A program made the position numbers and the translations under genes. The notes below the pieces were generated by a model. It was not told where the DNA came from. It worked only from the letters and a program-made list of their open reading frames with translations, and made no database searches. Shown here piece after piece: positions 1-10,715 of a stretch of DNA of 64,000 nucleotides. The stretch's first letter is position 1, and every line of letters starts with the position of its first letter. The stretch spans positions 119,885,330 through 119,949,329 of the forward strand of contig CM060971.1 in NCBI GenBank assembly GCA_030765045.1, read 5' to 3'. Source of the DNA: Tenodera sinensis (Eukaryota > Arthropoda > Insecta > Mantodea > Mantidae).

Positions 1-128
1 AGGAATGTTATATCCTGGGAATGGATCCTAAATTTGCCAGGCCTGATTGGATGATTGTGACGGTACTGCCAGTTCCTCCGTTGGCAGTGCGACCTGCTGT
101 AGTGATGTATGGCTCTGCTAGGAATCAG
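1..128 (+). CDS. Polr2A: Polr2A exon, clamp core (cut by the window edge)
   Basis: The first two bases finish a codon from outside, then 42 codons read GMDPKFARPDWMIVTVLPVP and on to GSARNQ, the conserved clamp segment of Rpb1. The donor is CAG|GTACGT at 129, phase 0. This may be the 3' part of a longer exon that starts before the window. Confidence 0.95.
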
Positions 129-1958
129 GTACGTGTTAGGAATGGAGGCTTTTTATCATATGCATAGTGTTACACATTTTGTCCACACAGGTGACAAAGT
201 ATTAAATTCCATGCATTATATGTGAAAGCTCCTGTAACATATTTTACTTTTTTAAAAAAGTAAGTGATGTATCAAAAATCAGCCCAATAACTGAATGTTA
301 AAAATTGTTTCAAATTAAAATATTATTGGAATACACTGAACACACTTGATAGCTTCATTTACCTATTAATTTATGCAGAACATTTTTTTAACTGCTGTGG
401 TTCTCAGCGTCTGATTCTATATTATATTTGGTGTGAAAGAGCACTTAATTTTGCTCAGAGGCCTCTTTATCAGGCTAAGGGTGTTCTATGTGCCGTAAGT
501 CTACAACATGGTACCACTGGCTTTACTTCTCTTCTAAAGGAAGCTATGCTAGGGAAAAAGTCCATAGCCCTGTGGCAGGCATTATATGTCCAAATGGACT
601 AATGAGAAAATTCACATTAATATTTCACATGTCAAATTGTATCCACCTGTAATATCTAAATTTCCTGGCCAATGTGAATGTCGAGGTCATATTTTGTAAC
701 GTTGACTCCGAAGCTATTCAAAGGATGAAAACATGGCCAACATTAATCGTAATCCCTTACAATTGATATGTTATGATCGATAACAGTAAATAACCAAGAA
801 GCAATGGTTGTTAGCCACACATCTAGGGCAAATAAATAAGGGCACCCTATCGGCACTATTGATTGTGTTGTTTAAGACAGATGTATATTTGAGCGTTAAA
901 ATATAATGAACTATGTATCGGCAATCAGCAATAGTGGATTGCATTACGAGAGATATTGAATTTAGCATATCCAAGAATCATGAAGATATTAAACCAAATA
1001 TCTTTGCAAACCTATTACAGTTGTATTTGTGAAAAGCAAAGTCAATTATAATATAATTCCATTATAATAAAGATAATTTTGGCTGTTTATTAAGAATACA
1101 TTAATCGTTGCGATCTTCTCCCTGCTGACCCATTAACAGCCTGGAGATAAGAATCCCATTGTTACACTGCCAGTTTGAACCCATGACCTTGTAAACCAAA
1201 GGTTAGCATGTGGCCCCCACCCCTCAGAAGATGACACATGGACGCACGTTCTACATAACCATGAGTTATCTAGAGTGTTCAAGTTCACTCACTGCTTCAC
1301 TGTTTGATTACATTTGTAGTTTCATTGAAATATTCATTAACTTGAAACTGATTGTCATACAAATATGTTTGTAAATGTAATCCACAGTTGTATGTTGATG
1401 AACAATGCAGTGTTATTAGGGAAAAAAAAACATATCTGACTGACTAAACATAGTTATTTGTGGTAGTAGTAAAATAAATAAGCAAAAAAAGAACGCAAAA
1501 TCGTGAAAACAAGCACCAAATTAAACAAAAACAAATACACTCAAATATGATAGTTTCACGGAATTCTTACATTATTGAAGGCTGTTACAGTATATAAGGA
1601 AGGTCATCCTGAGATTTCCTGTGTGAAATTCCTACGTCTCACAGTGAAAAATGATTTGTAGAGTGAAAATGTTCTTTTGACGTTTACAGGACGTCACTAG
1701 TGTATGAGAAAAGGACTGCAATTCTTCAGTGAATCCCTCTTCAATAAGTGTTTCTCCTCCAGAAAGCTTTTTAGAAATTTGACATAACGTTTTATAACAG
1801 ATTTTTCTGTAGCCCCTCATTAAGTTTGTTGAACGCAAGTTTTGCAACCCTGTGTGTTTCTGATGCCAGTGTTACTGAAATTTCATCACTCAAAAGAAGT
1901 GAATGTTCCAAGCAATTATTTCAGCTTCCAACTGCTTTAAAATTTCAGATCTTTCTTG
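129..1958. other. Intron sequence, mostly unassigned
   Basis: AT-rich intron with no coding signal I can support; the short open frames here are chance. Around 1125-1245 there is a stretch whose minus strand holds a GGTTCAAAC B-box-like motif and may be an old tRNA-derived repeat, too decayed to name. Confidence 0.5.
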
Positions 1959-2983
1959 GAAGTTTGAAAACAGTGTTGTAATATTAAATTTAAACCATAA
2001 AGGTAAGTCGATTAATAACACTAAACATGACTTACTTATAATTAACCGGAACATGTTTCAGAGGCTTGACTTTTCCTCATCAACTGGACATCGACTAGTT
2101 CTCCCTGGTGTGGATGACGTTTTCTCCGAGGTTTCCTCTGGTGGTGGTTCAAGGAACTTGCTGAAGATATCTTACTCAGGGATGTCAAAATTGAATACAC
2201 TGTTTCCGTTTTTGAAAATGAAGATTTGTTCCCACGTGGACAGCTCTTGTTTTCCAGTTTTAGAAATAAGATCCAAGGAACACTTTGGAAACGTAAAAAA
2301 GTTACTGAAGGAAACTACAACTCATAGCAGCAGAAACAAAAATGACATTCGAAAAATTCACATTCCATGCTTGGGCCGTCAAAAAATTCAAAAAAGGTTT
2401 CAAAGAACATAACATTGAGCTAGCACCAGTAAACCACTACTCCATAAAAAATCTAGTGAACTCAAACATCAAAGATGCCATCCCACCCAATAAAAGATCC
2501 AGCATTTACCAAATTGAATGCAGTAACTGTGATAAAGTGTATATAGGAAAAACCAAAAGAAATTTAGAAATAAGATCCAAGGAACACTTTAGAAACGTAA
2601 AAAATAAACAGTTGGAAAAATCAGCAGTTGTCAACCACTTTTGGACAGAAAACCACAACATAAAGCCAGAACAGAAGCTCCTCGAACACATAACAGGAAA
2701 ACAAGAGCTGTCCACATAGGAATAAATCTTCATTTTGAAAAATAGAGTATTCAATTTCGACATCCCTGAGAAAGATATCTTCAACAAGTTCGTTGAACCA
2801 CCACCACAGGAGACCTAAGAGAAAATATTGCCATTCACACCAGGGAGAACCAGTCGATGTCTGGTTGATAATGAGGGAAAGTCAAGCCCTTGAAACATGT
2901 TCCGGTAAAATAGAAGTAGGTGTTGTGTAGTGTTATTCATTGACTCACCTTTTTGGTTTCAAATAAAACTGACCATCTAGATG
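1959..2983 (+). mobile_element. PLE-alpha copy 1 (Penelope-like, truncated, with inverted 5' arm)
   Basis: The left part (about 1959-2258) is an inverted copy of the element's own 3' end. From 2259 the sequence runs forward and encodes the C-terminal GIY-YIG endonuclease (2342-2719): IYQIECSNCDKVYIGKTKRN then IRSKEHFRNVK. It ends in a CTCACCTTTTTGG border shared with the other copies. No reverse transcriptase is left. An inverted 5' repeat and a GIY-YIG nuclease are both typical of Penelope-like retroelements. The frame is broken upstream and the copy is dead. Confidence 0.85.
2861..2905 (+). ncRNA. Hammerhead-like ribozyme, U3-A8 core variant
   Basis: Reading + strand: stem I CUGG, core UUGAUAA, stem II GAGGG/CCCUU with loop between, then GAAA, self-complementary stem III ACAUGU, U, and stem I partner CCGG. 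The canonical core is CUGANGA; here C3 is U and G8 is A. See the findings for the shared pattern. Confidence 0.6.
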
Positions 2984-3014
2984 TGTCTTATGAAGTATAA
3001 CCTTTCTGCTTATC

Positions 3015-3476
3015 GGTAAATGTTTACAAAATCGGCCACTCGAGAAAACAAATGAAACATAGTGCGATGGATGCAGTTTTTATTGCTGATCACGATTTTG
3101 AAAGTTTTATTTGGCACTCAAGCTGAGTTTTTGATTTATGAACAAATTTTGTACGTGCAATACAAGGTTTTATTTTGCTTATGCTGCAGATATTTGCCAA
3201 ATAAATGTGTATAAACGGAATAATATATGCTGGATGATTGGTTAATGCATTTACGTTGAAATTATTGCATAAACACTGCCCATGTTGTACATATTTTGAT
3301 AACACAGGACCCTGTCACCACACTTATATACACACACTAAACCTAACACGGGCAAAATGAAAACGAAGCTTGACTGCCAAATAAAACTTTCAAAATTGTA
3401 ATCAGCAATAAAAGCTGTATCCACTGCACTATGTTTCATTCGTTTTCTCGAGTTGCCGATTTTGTAAACAATTACC
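3015..3476. mobile_element. Non-autonomous hAT-like foldback element
   Basis: The 462-bp element has inverted terminal repeats of roughly 110 bp (left 3015-3125, right about 3365-3476) that start GGTAAWTGTTTACAAAATCG and match with a few substitutions. It is flanked by an exact 8-bp direct repeat TGCTTATC at 3007-3014 and 3477-3484. An 8-bp duplication is the hAT superfamily signature. There is no transposase. Confidence 0.75.
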
Positions 3477-3484
3477 TGCTTATC

Positions 3485-4002
3485 CTTAAAAATGTGGAAA
3501 AAGTAGAGCACTTTGCTTACAAATGTGGGGTTTAGTTATTTGTAGAGCAGGGAGTGTGAAGGAAGGTGAGTGACAGACAACTTGTGCTCTTGCCACATGT
3601 AGTGCAAAGTACGTTTTGCATGCACTTGACAGACACTGCTGTGTTGGAATGTGGAGTTTGATTTTTACAGTAATTACCGGCATTATCCACTACAATAAAC
3701 CGTGCTTCCATCCCACTATTAAAGAACTGATATGCACAGATCACTATGTCTCTAGCCTGCTTTGTGTTTTCTTCTCACTTCCCATAATGCTAACTTGCCA
3801 TAAATACCAGCAATTTAATAAACACAGACACCAGACTTTAATTTGCAAAATGCTTACACAAGCATCACGAACTGCACTCTGGATTGAGGCACTATACATG
3901 TGCTCCTATTGGTTGTACTAGCTGTGTGCTTTTGAGATGCTATCATCCATGAGAAACATGCTTTCATGCTCCCCACTCTAGCAAGTTTGTATTATCCCAC
4001 AG
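3485..4002. other. Intron sequence, unassigned
   Basis: I see no repeat, RNA or coding feature here apart from the normal acceptor region before the exon at 4003. Confidence 0.4.
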
Positions 4003-4163
4003 GACGATCTGACGCACAAGCTGGCAGACATCATCAAAGCAAACAACGAACTGATGAGGAATGAGCAGGCCGGTGCAGCTGCTCATGTTATACTGGAGAA
4101 CATCAAGATGTTACAGTTCCACGTTGCTACACTGGTTGACAATGACATGCCCGGACTGCCAAG
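4003..4163 (+). CDS. Polr2A: Polr2A exon, clamp core helices
   Basis: The acceptor is a pyrimidine-rich tract ending CCCACAG at 4002. The exon starts DDLTHKLADI and ends LVDNDMPGLP plus two bases of an arginine codon; donor GTATAC at 4164. The bases AG join with G from the next exon to make AGG. This segment packs around the clamp and the base of the lid and rudder in known Pol II structures. Confidence 0.96.
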
Positions 4164-4633
4164 GTATACAAAGTGAAACAGAATTACTTAGAAATGGACC
4201 TTCATTTCAAATTAGTTGCACATGCTTAGGAAATTTCCAGGGTTCTTGGTCTTATTAGTGCTGTTATGTAGTTTGAGACATATCAGAAATATTAGGCAAA
4301 CATTGGGGGAGTTCTATGCATAAAAACATGGAAAAGTCATGTACATATATTACCAAAAATGCCAGTTTCAGGGCTATTGTTTTATAATAATAAGTCATTT
4401 GTCCTCTTGTACTGCAGTATTTTATATTGTCATGGTCAGCCACGGAAGCACGGGGCTAATATATTGTTGAATGTTACATAGGACTCATTTCAGGATACAC
4501 TCCTTTGTTACAAATCATTTTTCTCATTTTATTTCATCCTTTAAATTTGCATAAAAAGGATGTCATTTCATAAACGATATACATAATGATTATTATTGTA
4601 TAGAAGTTGAACATGTCATGTATTGAGAGCTAA

Positions 4634-4775
4634 GACTTGGAACTGAAAAATTCAATGCCACAGCTGGGATTTGAAACACAGACCCTCCAATTACCAGGCG
4701 GGTGCTCTAGCCATTAAGCTACTGTGATGACCTGCCAGAATGACGTTGAATTCTCCAACTGCTTCGTCTTTCTCC
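4634..4775 (-). repeat. tRNA-derived SINE (family S1), inverted relative to its neighbour
   Basis: On the minus strand it carries the S1 order: AATTCAACGTCATTCTGGCA, a box A-like TAGCTTAATGG, a box B-like motif near GGTCTGTGTTTC, then the TGGCATTGAATTTTTCAGTT tail. It is diverged and forms a head-to-head pair with the + copy at 4795. Confidence 0.7.
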
Positions 4776-4794
4776 CAGATTCGAGTCAGTTGGA

Positions 4795-4926
4795 AAGTCG
4801 AATGTCATACTAGCAAGTTGTCACAGTAGTTCAGTGGTTAGAGCAGCCATGCAGGAAGTGGAAGGTCTGTGGTTCAAATCCCAACTGTGGCATTAAATTT
4901 AACAGTTTCGATTCTACCTCTCAAAC
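4795..4926 (+). repeat. tRNA-derived SINE (family S1)
   Basis: Box A is TAGTTCAGTGG and box B GGTTCAAATCC, the internal pol III promoter order of a tRNA head, followed by AACTGTGGCATTAAATTT and a tail ending CTACCTCTCAAA. It pairs with the minus-strand copy just upstream. Confidence 0.75.
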
Positions 4927-5209
4927 CAGTTTTCATGTTCTTTGAACACTTTTTAAGCTCAAACCTGATCCAACATGTTTTAACATTTATGCTCAGGTCT
5001 AATGTCATGAAATATTGTTTTACTAGTTTTAGAATTTAATTTGCTTTGTATTCAACGTCGTTTTCGGAAGATCTTTTAATTAATATCATAATATTGACAT
5101 ATCCTACTGCAGTACCACCATTCCTGTGTATTAACTCAAAAAGATCATTCTATACTCATTGTTTCTTGGACAATCTTTTGGTAACTTTTTGATTGTTTGA
5201 ATGTTACAG

Positions 5210-5431
5210 GGCAATGCAGAAGTCTGGTAAACCTTTGAAAGCAATCAAAGCACGGCTGAAGGGTAAGGAAGGACGTATTCGTGGAAACTTGATGGGTAAG
5301 CGAGTAGATTTTTCTGCCAGAACTGTCATCACACCTGATCCAAACTTGCGTATTGATCAAGTCGGTGTGCCCCGTTCCATTGCACAAAACATGACATTCC
5401 CAGAAATAGTTACACCATTCAACATTGACAA
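5210..5431 (+). CDS. Polr2A: Polr2A exon, switch 2 region
   Basis: This exon carries the highly conserved RLKGKEGRIRGNLMGKRVDF stretch followed by SARTVI, which in Pol II structures forms switch 2, contacts template DNA and hinges the clamp. The acceptor is TTACAG at 5209 and the donor AA|GTAAGT at 5432. The last lysine codon is completed in the next exon. Confidence 0.97.
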
Positions 5432-5615
5432 GTAAGTAGTTTATTTATAAGTTTTGATTTCAGCTGCAACCACATGTTTCATTCTAGATATTCAACGAAA
5501 TCTGACTTACAATTAACCAAGTAGCATTAAAAATAATTTGTTTTAAAATACAGGGTTATTCCAAATGGTTGTCCAGGTTACAAAACTTCATAACTCAAAG
5601 TGCAATTGACATATA

Positions 5616-6319
5616 CTATGTACATCAAGTGAATAAAGTAGATGTAAACAAAAGCATGTGCATTTTGACTGCAGCATGGCTTCTTGGTGCTTTTGCTGTC
5701 TAAATAGTCCCTTGAAATAATTCACTATGAAAGTATCATAGCAGAACAAGTGAGTGTTGTAAGACATAAGTGCAAAAAGCCATTACAAAGTGGTGAAAAG
5801 ACAATAATATTGAACGTTGTTTAACAAGTTCTGCAAGAAATATTCTGAACTTGCTATACATAGATGACGTGCTGAAATTAACATGAGAGTTTACTGGTGT
5901 GTCAGTTTCAAGTGTTTACAGTGTACTCAAAGAAAACTCCTCAGTTGGTGAAGTGAGAACTCCTTTGTGAGATCTGCAATCTGCCCAAACGTTCACCAGT
6001 TCTTCACCTTAAAGTGCTGTTGGCAGTTAACTCTGATTCCAACTTTCCAGATTTAAAACGAACTTGCCTCCATAAGCTGCTTCTGGAGATTGGTTTTGAG
6101 TTTGTAAGCAGAAAACGAAAAAGTGTAATTGTGGACACCAATGACATAAATAGCAGTAAATTTCCATGTGCTGCATGTTATTTAGATTGAGTAAATATAT
6201 CTTTTTAGTGCATAAAACGCATATTATACTTATGCGTAGCAGTAACTGTTCTGTCATTGCGAATGCACATGGTTGTGGAGTGATACAGACTGGCAACTTT
6301 ATTTACTTGATGTACATAG
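5616..6319 (+). mobile_element. Tc1/mariner-like element, internally deleted
   Basis: A 704-bp element flanked by TA. The inverted ends start CTATGTACATCAAGTRAATA. The + strand around 5800-5960 encodes a decayed version of the transposase N-terminus seen better at 36618-36860, with phrases such as FNKFCKKYSELA and GVSVSSVYSVLKENSS. The catalytic DDE part is absent. The middle region also matches the copy at 36200 in reverse. Confidence 0.7.
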
Positions 6320-6321
6320 TA

Positions 6322-7107
6322 TAGGAATATGAATGTTGTTTTATTGTGTACTGTAACATACATACATTACGAATGCTCGGTATACTTGATAGCCCATCAA
6401 CATGGCAAGGCGGCTTCAGTTCCCTTGGCACTGTATCCACAAATTGTGTGTACCATCTGCAAATAGAGTTGTCAGAGGAAGGCTCCAGACTGTGGGGTGT
6501 TCATGATATTGCACACCAAGATGGCGCTGAGGCAACAGACTGGCACTTCTTTTATGTTCTGGTTACTGTAGTGATACATTTTATCTTCAGGGTATTCATG
6601 AGTCAGCAGATAAATGATGGCAATAATTAATATATTTCCAATAAATTTTCAGTTTTCCACCAATTCAATTTTATTGCAATGAAGTTATAACAAATTATCT
6701 TCACTATTTTGATACTATTAGGTCCTGAAACTATTCTACTCAAGACGTTTGCAATTTTTGTACAGTTAAATTCACACTTTTCTCTTAGATATTGTGGAAT
6801 ATTTAGGATATGATCATACGTAATAAATATCCACATGCTGTACTTTGCTACACATCATTTGGCAATACAATCCAAGGTTATATATCTCCTAATAATTAGC
6901 AGCGCAAATATATGTCTGTCTTACTCGATTTATATATGATTGGTCCTCTCTGGGGTAAATTGTTTATTCCTCTTAGTTACATACATAACTGCTGCTGCTT
7001 ATTGATTATTATCTATTGTTATCGATCGTAAGGGTTTACGGTTGACCTTGGGCATATTTCCTAAGATTTTAATAGCCTCGGGACATAGTCCTGAAATATA
7101 ACTTTGC
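6322..7107. other. Intron sequence, unassigned
   Basis: No supported gene. The short frames at 6346-6630 and 6627-6836 show no family resemblance. Confidence 0.4.
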
Positions 7108-7207
7108 TTATCTTCCTTTATTAGAAGTTTGAAAACAGTGTTGTTATAATCAATTAAATTTAAAAGGTGAGTCAATGACACTAAACAACACTTACATTTA
7201 TAATTTT

Positions 7208-7251
7208 CCGGACAATGTTTCAGAGATTAACTTTCCTCCATTATCAACCGG
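7208..7251 (-). ncRNA. Hammerhead-like ribozyme, U3-A8 core variant
   Basis: On the minus strand: CCGG, core UUGAUAA, a weakened stem II, then GAAA, stem III ACA-U-UGU, C, and CGG. The core matches the PLE-alpha pattern with U at position 3 and A at position 8. Confidence 0.5.
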
Positions 7252-8321
7252 ACAATGACTGGATTTCCATGGTGCAGATGGCGATGCTTCTTCTGATGTT
7301 TCCTCTGGTAACAGTTCAAGGAACTTGCTGAAAATATCTTTCTGGGGAGTGTCGAAATTAAATACTCAGTTTCTGTGTTTTAAAATGAAGATTTGTTCCC
7401 ATGAGGACAGCTCTTGTTTTCTGGTTATGTGTTTGAGGAGTTTCAATTCTGGCTTTATGTTGTGATTTTTTGTCCAAAAGTGAAAGGCAACTTCTGATTT
7501 TTCCAGTTGTTTGCTCTTGATGTTCCTAACATGTTCCTTGGATCTAATTTCTAAATTTCTTTTGGTTTTTCCTGTGTATACTTCATTACAATCACTGCAT
7601 TCAATTTGGTATATGCCAGATTTTTTGTTAGGTGGAATAGCATCTTTGATGTTTGAAAGTAGCAAGTTTTTTATGGAGTAATGGTTTACTGGTGCTAGCT
7701 GAATGTTGTATTCCTTGAACACCTTTTTTTAAATTTATCAAAGGTGCATGGATGATATGTGAATTTTTTGAATGTCATTTTTGTTTCTGCTGCTGTGAGA
7801 GTTGTAGTTTCTTTCAGTAATTTTTTCTTTTCTGCTTGTTTTACTTTTTTATCTACTAATTCTTTGGGGAAGCCGTTTCAGTTATTTCGTAATATTCTGT
7901 TCTGTATTCTTCTGCTGGAAGAGGGATGTACACCAATCTATGTGCTAAACTATTGAAGATTGCTTGTTTGTGGCTTCTTCGATTGCAACTATTAGCTTTT
8001 ATGTAGTTGTCTGTCTGCGTTGGTTTTCTGCGAGCGCTGGAGTTTATTCTATCCTTGTCTTTGATTAATTTTAGATCTAAAAATGGTAATTGATCATCTT
8101 TTTCCACTTCCACTGTGAAATTTATGCTTTTGTCCTTATGTTTAGAAATTTCACAGTGAAAGTGGAAAAAAATGATCAATTACCATTTTTAGATCTAAAA
8201 TTAATCAAAAACAAGGATAGAATAAACTTCGATATTCACAGAAAACCAATGCAGACAGACAACTGCATAAAAGCTAATAGTTACAATCCAAGAAGCCAGA
8301 AACAAGCAATCTTCAAAAGTT

Positions 8322-8430
8322 AATTAAGGAAATTGAAGCTATTAGCAGTGAGGCAACAAGATTCTAAAGTAAGAACAAATTAGAAACTAAAAACTTGCAA
8401 TATTACTAAGATAAGTGAAGTTTTTAGTTT
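8322..8430. mobile_element. Small retrozyme-like insertion, deleted copy
   Basis: It interrupts PLE-alpha between approximate direct repeats CTTCAAAAGTT (8311-8321) and CTTCAATGGTT (8431-8441). Its ends match the 184-bp element at 50263-50446, but the central ribozyme part has been lost. Confidence 0.6.
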
Positions 8431-8499
8431 CTTCAATGGTTTGAACACATAGATTGGTGAACATCCCTCTTCCAGCAGAAGAATACAAAAGAGAATACT

Positions 8500-8647
8500 G
8501 TGTAACGATCCAGCAGAAATGAACGAAGACCACTTGAAGACCTGTGAAGCATTAAGATCAGAAGAAACTACAGTTCAAAAGTATTGGAAAGCACGAATGC
8601 TAATGGCTTCATTGCCAGATGCAAGGCACTAGAAAACAACAACATAC
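8500..8647 (+). mobile_element. LINE-A 3' tail fragment
   Basis: The last codons of LINE-A (NDPAEMNEDHLKTCEALR, then ARMLMASLPDARH and a stop) followed by an AAC repeat tail, inserted in PLE-alpha with ATACT on both sides. It is a typical 5'-truncated retrotransposition product. Confidence 0.8.
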
Positions 8648-9289
8648 TACAAAATAATTGAAATAGCACAAAAAATGGCTTCCTCAAAGAATTAGTAGAT
8701 AATAAAGTAAAACAAGCAGAAAAAAAAAATTACTAAAAGAAACTACTACTCTTACAGCAGCAGAAACAAAAATGACATTCAAAAAATTCACATATCATCC
8801 ATGCACCTTTGATAAATTTAAAAAAGTGTTCCAGGAATACAACATTGAGCTAGCAGCAGTAAACCATTACTCCATAAAAAACCTGCTGCTTTGAAACATC
8901 AAAGATGCTATTCCACCTAACAAAAAATCCGGCATATACCAAATTGAATGCAGTGATTGTAATGAAGTATACATAGGAAAAACCAAAAGAAATTTAGAAA
9001 TTAGATCCAAGGAACATGTTAGGAACATCAAGAGCAAACAATTGGAAAAATCAGCGGTTGCCTTTCACTTTTGGACAAAAAAATAACAAAGTCAGAACCG
9101 AAACTCCTCAAACACATAACCGGAAAACAAGAACTGTCCACATGGGAACAAATCTTCATTTTAAAAAACAGAAACCGAGTATTTAATTACGACATTCCTC
9201 AGAAAGATATTTTCAGCAAGTTCCTTGAACCGTTACCAGAGGAAACATCAGAAGAAGCATCGCCATCTGCACCATGGGAACCCAGTTGT

Positions 9290-9333
9290 CTGGTTGATAA
9301 TGGAGGAAAGTTTGCCTCCGAAATACGTTCTGG
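9290..9333 (+). ncRNA. Hammerhead-like ribozyme, U3-A8 core variant
   Basis: CUGG, core UUGAUAA, a perfect GGAGG/CCUCC stem II, GAAA, a poor stem III, C, then UGG. It mirrors the minus-strand copy at 7208-7251 in the left arm. Confidence 0.55.
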
Positions 9334-9400
9334 AAAATTATAAATGTAAGTGTTGTTTAGTATTGTTAATTGACTCGCCTTTTAAATTAAATTATAACTT

Positions 9401-9901
9401 TGATATTTACATTATATATATGAAATTTACAGATATTATGTGGAAACAACTAGACATATCAAATACTGATGTACATCCTCTCCTTAATTCATTTGACATA
9501 CAATTCCTGACACAAGACAAATGCTACATAGTACTGGAAACAAGAGAACTCGCTATTCTGTGTGTATAAAGTGTGTTTTTGCAGTATGTTACATTATGTC
9601 ATATTCTATATTATAACAGCTTGAGTGGTTTATTGAACACAAAGCAAGAAGCTAAATAAACCATGGAACTTCATTGTGGAAGAATACGGGAGTATTAAAA
9701 TGCACCAGTCTATGAGGTTCACTTGCACCACGTGCTTCTGCCTACATCTGCCTTATGTTTACACTAAATAGATTGTAATATGAATATATGCAACCATAAT
9801 TGTAATATGTGCATGTGACTAAAGAGTTGTGTACAAGATGTGTGTGTTGGTGTCTGGTCTCAAAATAGGAAGGTGTTTCTATAAATTTGTTGTTGTTGTT
9901 G
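9401..9901. other. Intron sequence, unassigned
   Basis: AT-rich, with no coding or repeat signal that I can name up to the TTG repeat at the tail of the LINE-B fragment near 9887. Confidence 0.4.
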
Positions 9902-10294
9902 TTAGCTAATGCTGGATTTCTGACAATGAAGTCATTAATCCTCTTGCTCTCCAATATTTTTCACTGCTGGATGGGGCACTAGAAGTGGCCGGGCATATTT
10001 GAAGGTGGTCTTGATCCATTTCCTCTTGCAGATCACATAGAGGACAGAGTGGTGAAGAATATATCCCAATTCTGTTTAAATGTTTTGCCAGACAATCATG
10101 TCGTGTAATCAACCTGAAGGTTGCAACTGCTGTTTTTCGAGGATACTCAGGAATTACTGTTTGAATGTTTGGTAGTTCCCATCTTTTATTCTTTGATTTT
10201 TCATAGTGATACTTTGCAATAATTTTTTTGAATTCAGAGTTGACTAATCTTTTAGCTGCATAAAATGGTAAATTAACTATAGATTTTTGTGCAC
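9902..10294 (-). mobile_element. LINE-B 3' fragment, 5'-truncated, touching an exon acceptor
   Basis: The minus strand encodes the LINE C-terminus DCLAKHLNRIGIYSSPLCPL then CDLQEEMDQDHLQICP (a C-C-H-C knuckle) and stops; the AAC-type tail lies at the low-coordinate end. It is nearly identical to the start of the copy at 10757. Its truncated end lies about 16 bases before the AG of the exon at 10312. Confidence 0.85.
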
Positions 10295-10311
10295 TGTTGT
10301 GATATTTTCAG

Positions 10312-10569
10312 AATGTACGAGTTAGTTCGACGAGGAAACTCGCAGTATCCTGGGGCTAAGTACATTGTAAGAGACAATGGTGAGAGGATAGACTTGAGGT
10401 TTCACCCAAAACCTTCAGACCTTCACCTGCAATGTGGCTACAAGGTGGAGAGACACATTCGAGACGGAGATTTGGTGATCTTCAACCGACAGCCAACATT
10501 GCACAAAATGTCCATGATGGGGCACAGAGTGAAAGTGTTGCCGTGGTCAACATTTCGTATGAACTTGAG
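10312..10569 (+). CDS. Polr2A: Polr2A exon, dock and active-site domain
   Basis: It reads MYELVRRGNSQYPGAKY at the start and VIFNRQPTLHKMSMMGHRV near the end, the dock and the first half of the catalytic double-psi barrel. The acceptor is ATATTTTCAG at 10311 and the donor AG|GTAGGT at 10570. An antisense LINE-B fragment ends only about 16 bases before the acceptor AG, and a second LINE-B copy begins 190 bases after the exon, so the exon lies between two direct repeats. Confidence 0.96.
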
Positions 10570-10624
10570 GTAGGTACATCTATGATGCACGTAGATTAGC
10601 AGCAGAGATGATCGTTTTGTTTCA

Positions 10625-10715
10625 GGCATGATGTACAGTTGTGTAGAGCACAATATCCATGGTTCAAATCCTGGCTATGGCATTCAATTTTTAATTTCTG
10701 TACCTTTCAAAGTGT
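10625..10715 (+). repeat. Partial tRNA-derived SINE (family S1)
   Basis: Box B GGTTCAAATCC followed by GGCTATGGCATTCAATTTTT matches the 3' half of S1; box A is lost. Confidence 0.6.

Larger units (their letters stand above)
7108..9400. mobile_element. PLE-alpha copy 2, an inverted pair with 1-kb arms
   Basis: The left half (about 7108-8146) reads on the minus strand and the right half (about 8146-9400) on the plus strand, meeting head to head near 8146. Each arm encodes part of the Penelope polyprotein: the FLDLKLIK...RKPTQTDNYI linker and the GIY-YIG nuclease (7366-7722 minus; about 8930-9060 plus, GIYQIECSDCNEVY). Frameshifts break both arms. The right arm has two nested insertions, a 109-bp piece (8322-8430) and a LINE-A tail (8500-8647). 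Confidence 0.8.

Noticed and set aside
2050..2095. Hammerhead in the left arm of PLE-alpha copy 1 (and the equivalent at 49627-49665)
   Set aside because: Both have lost about three bases in the core (UUGAUGAGG without the AAU), so the core cannot be aligned with confidence.
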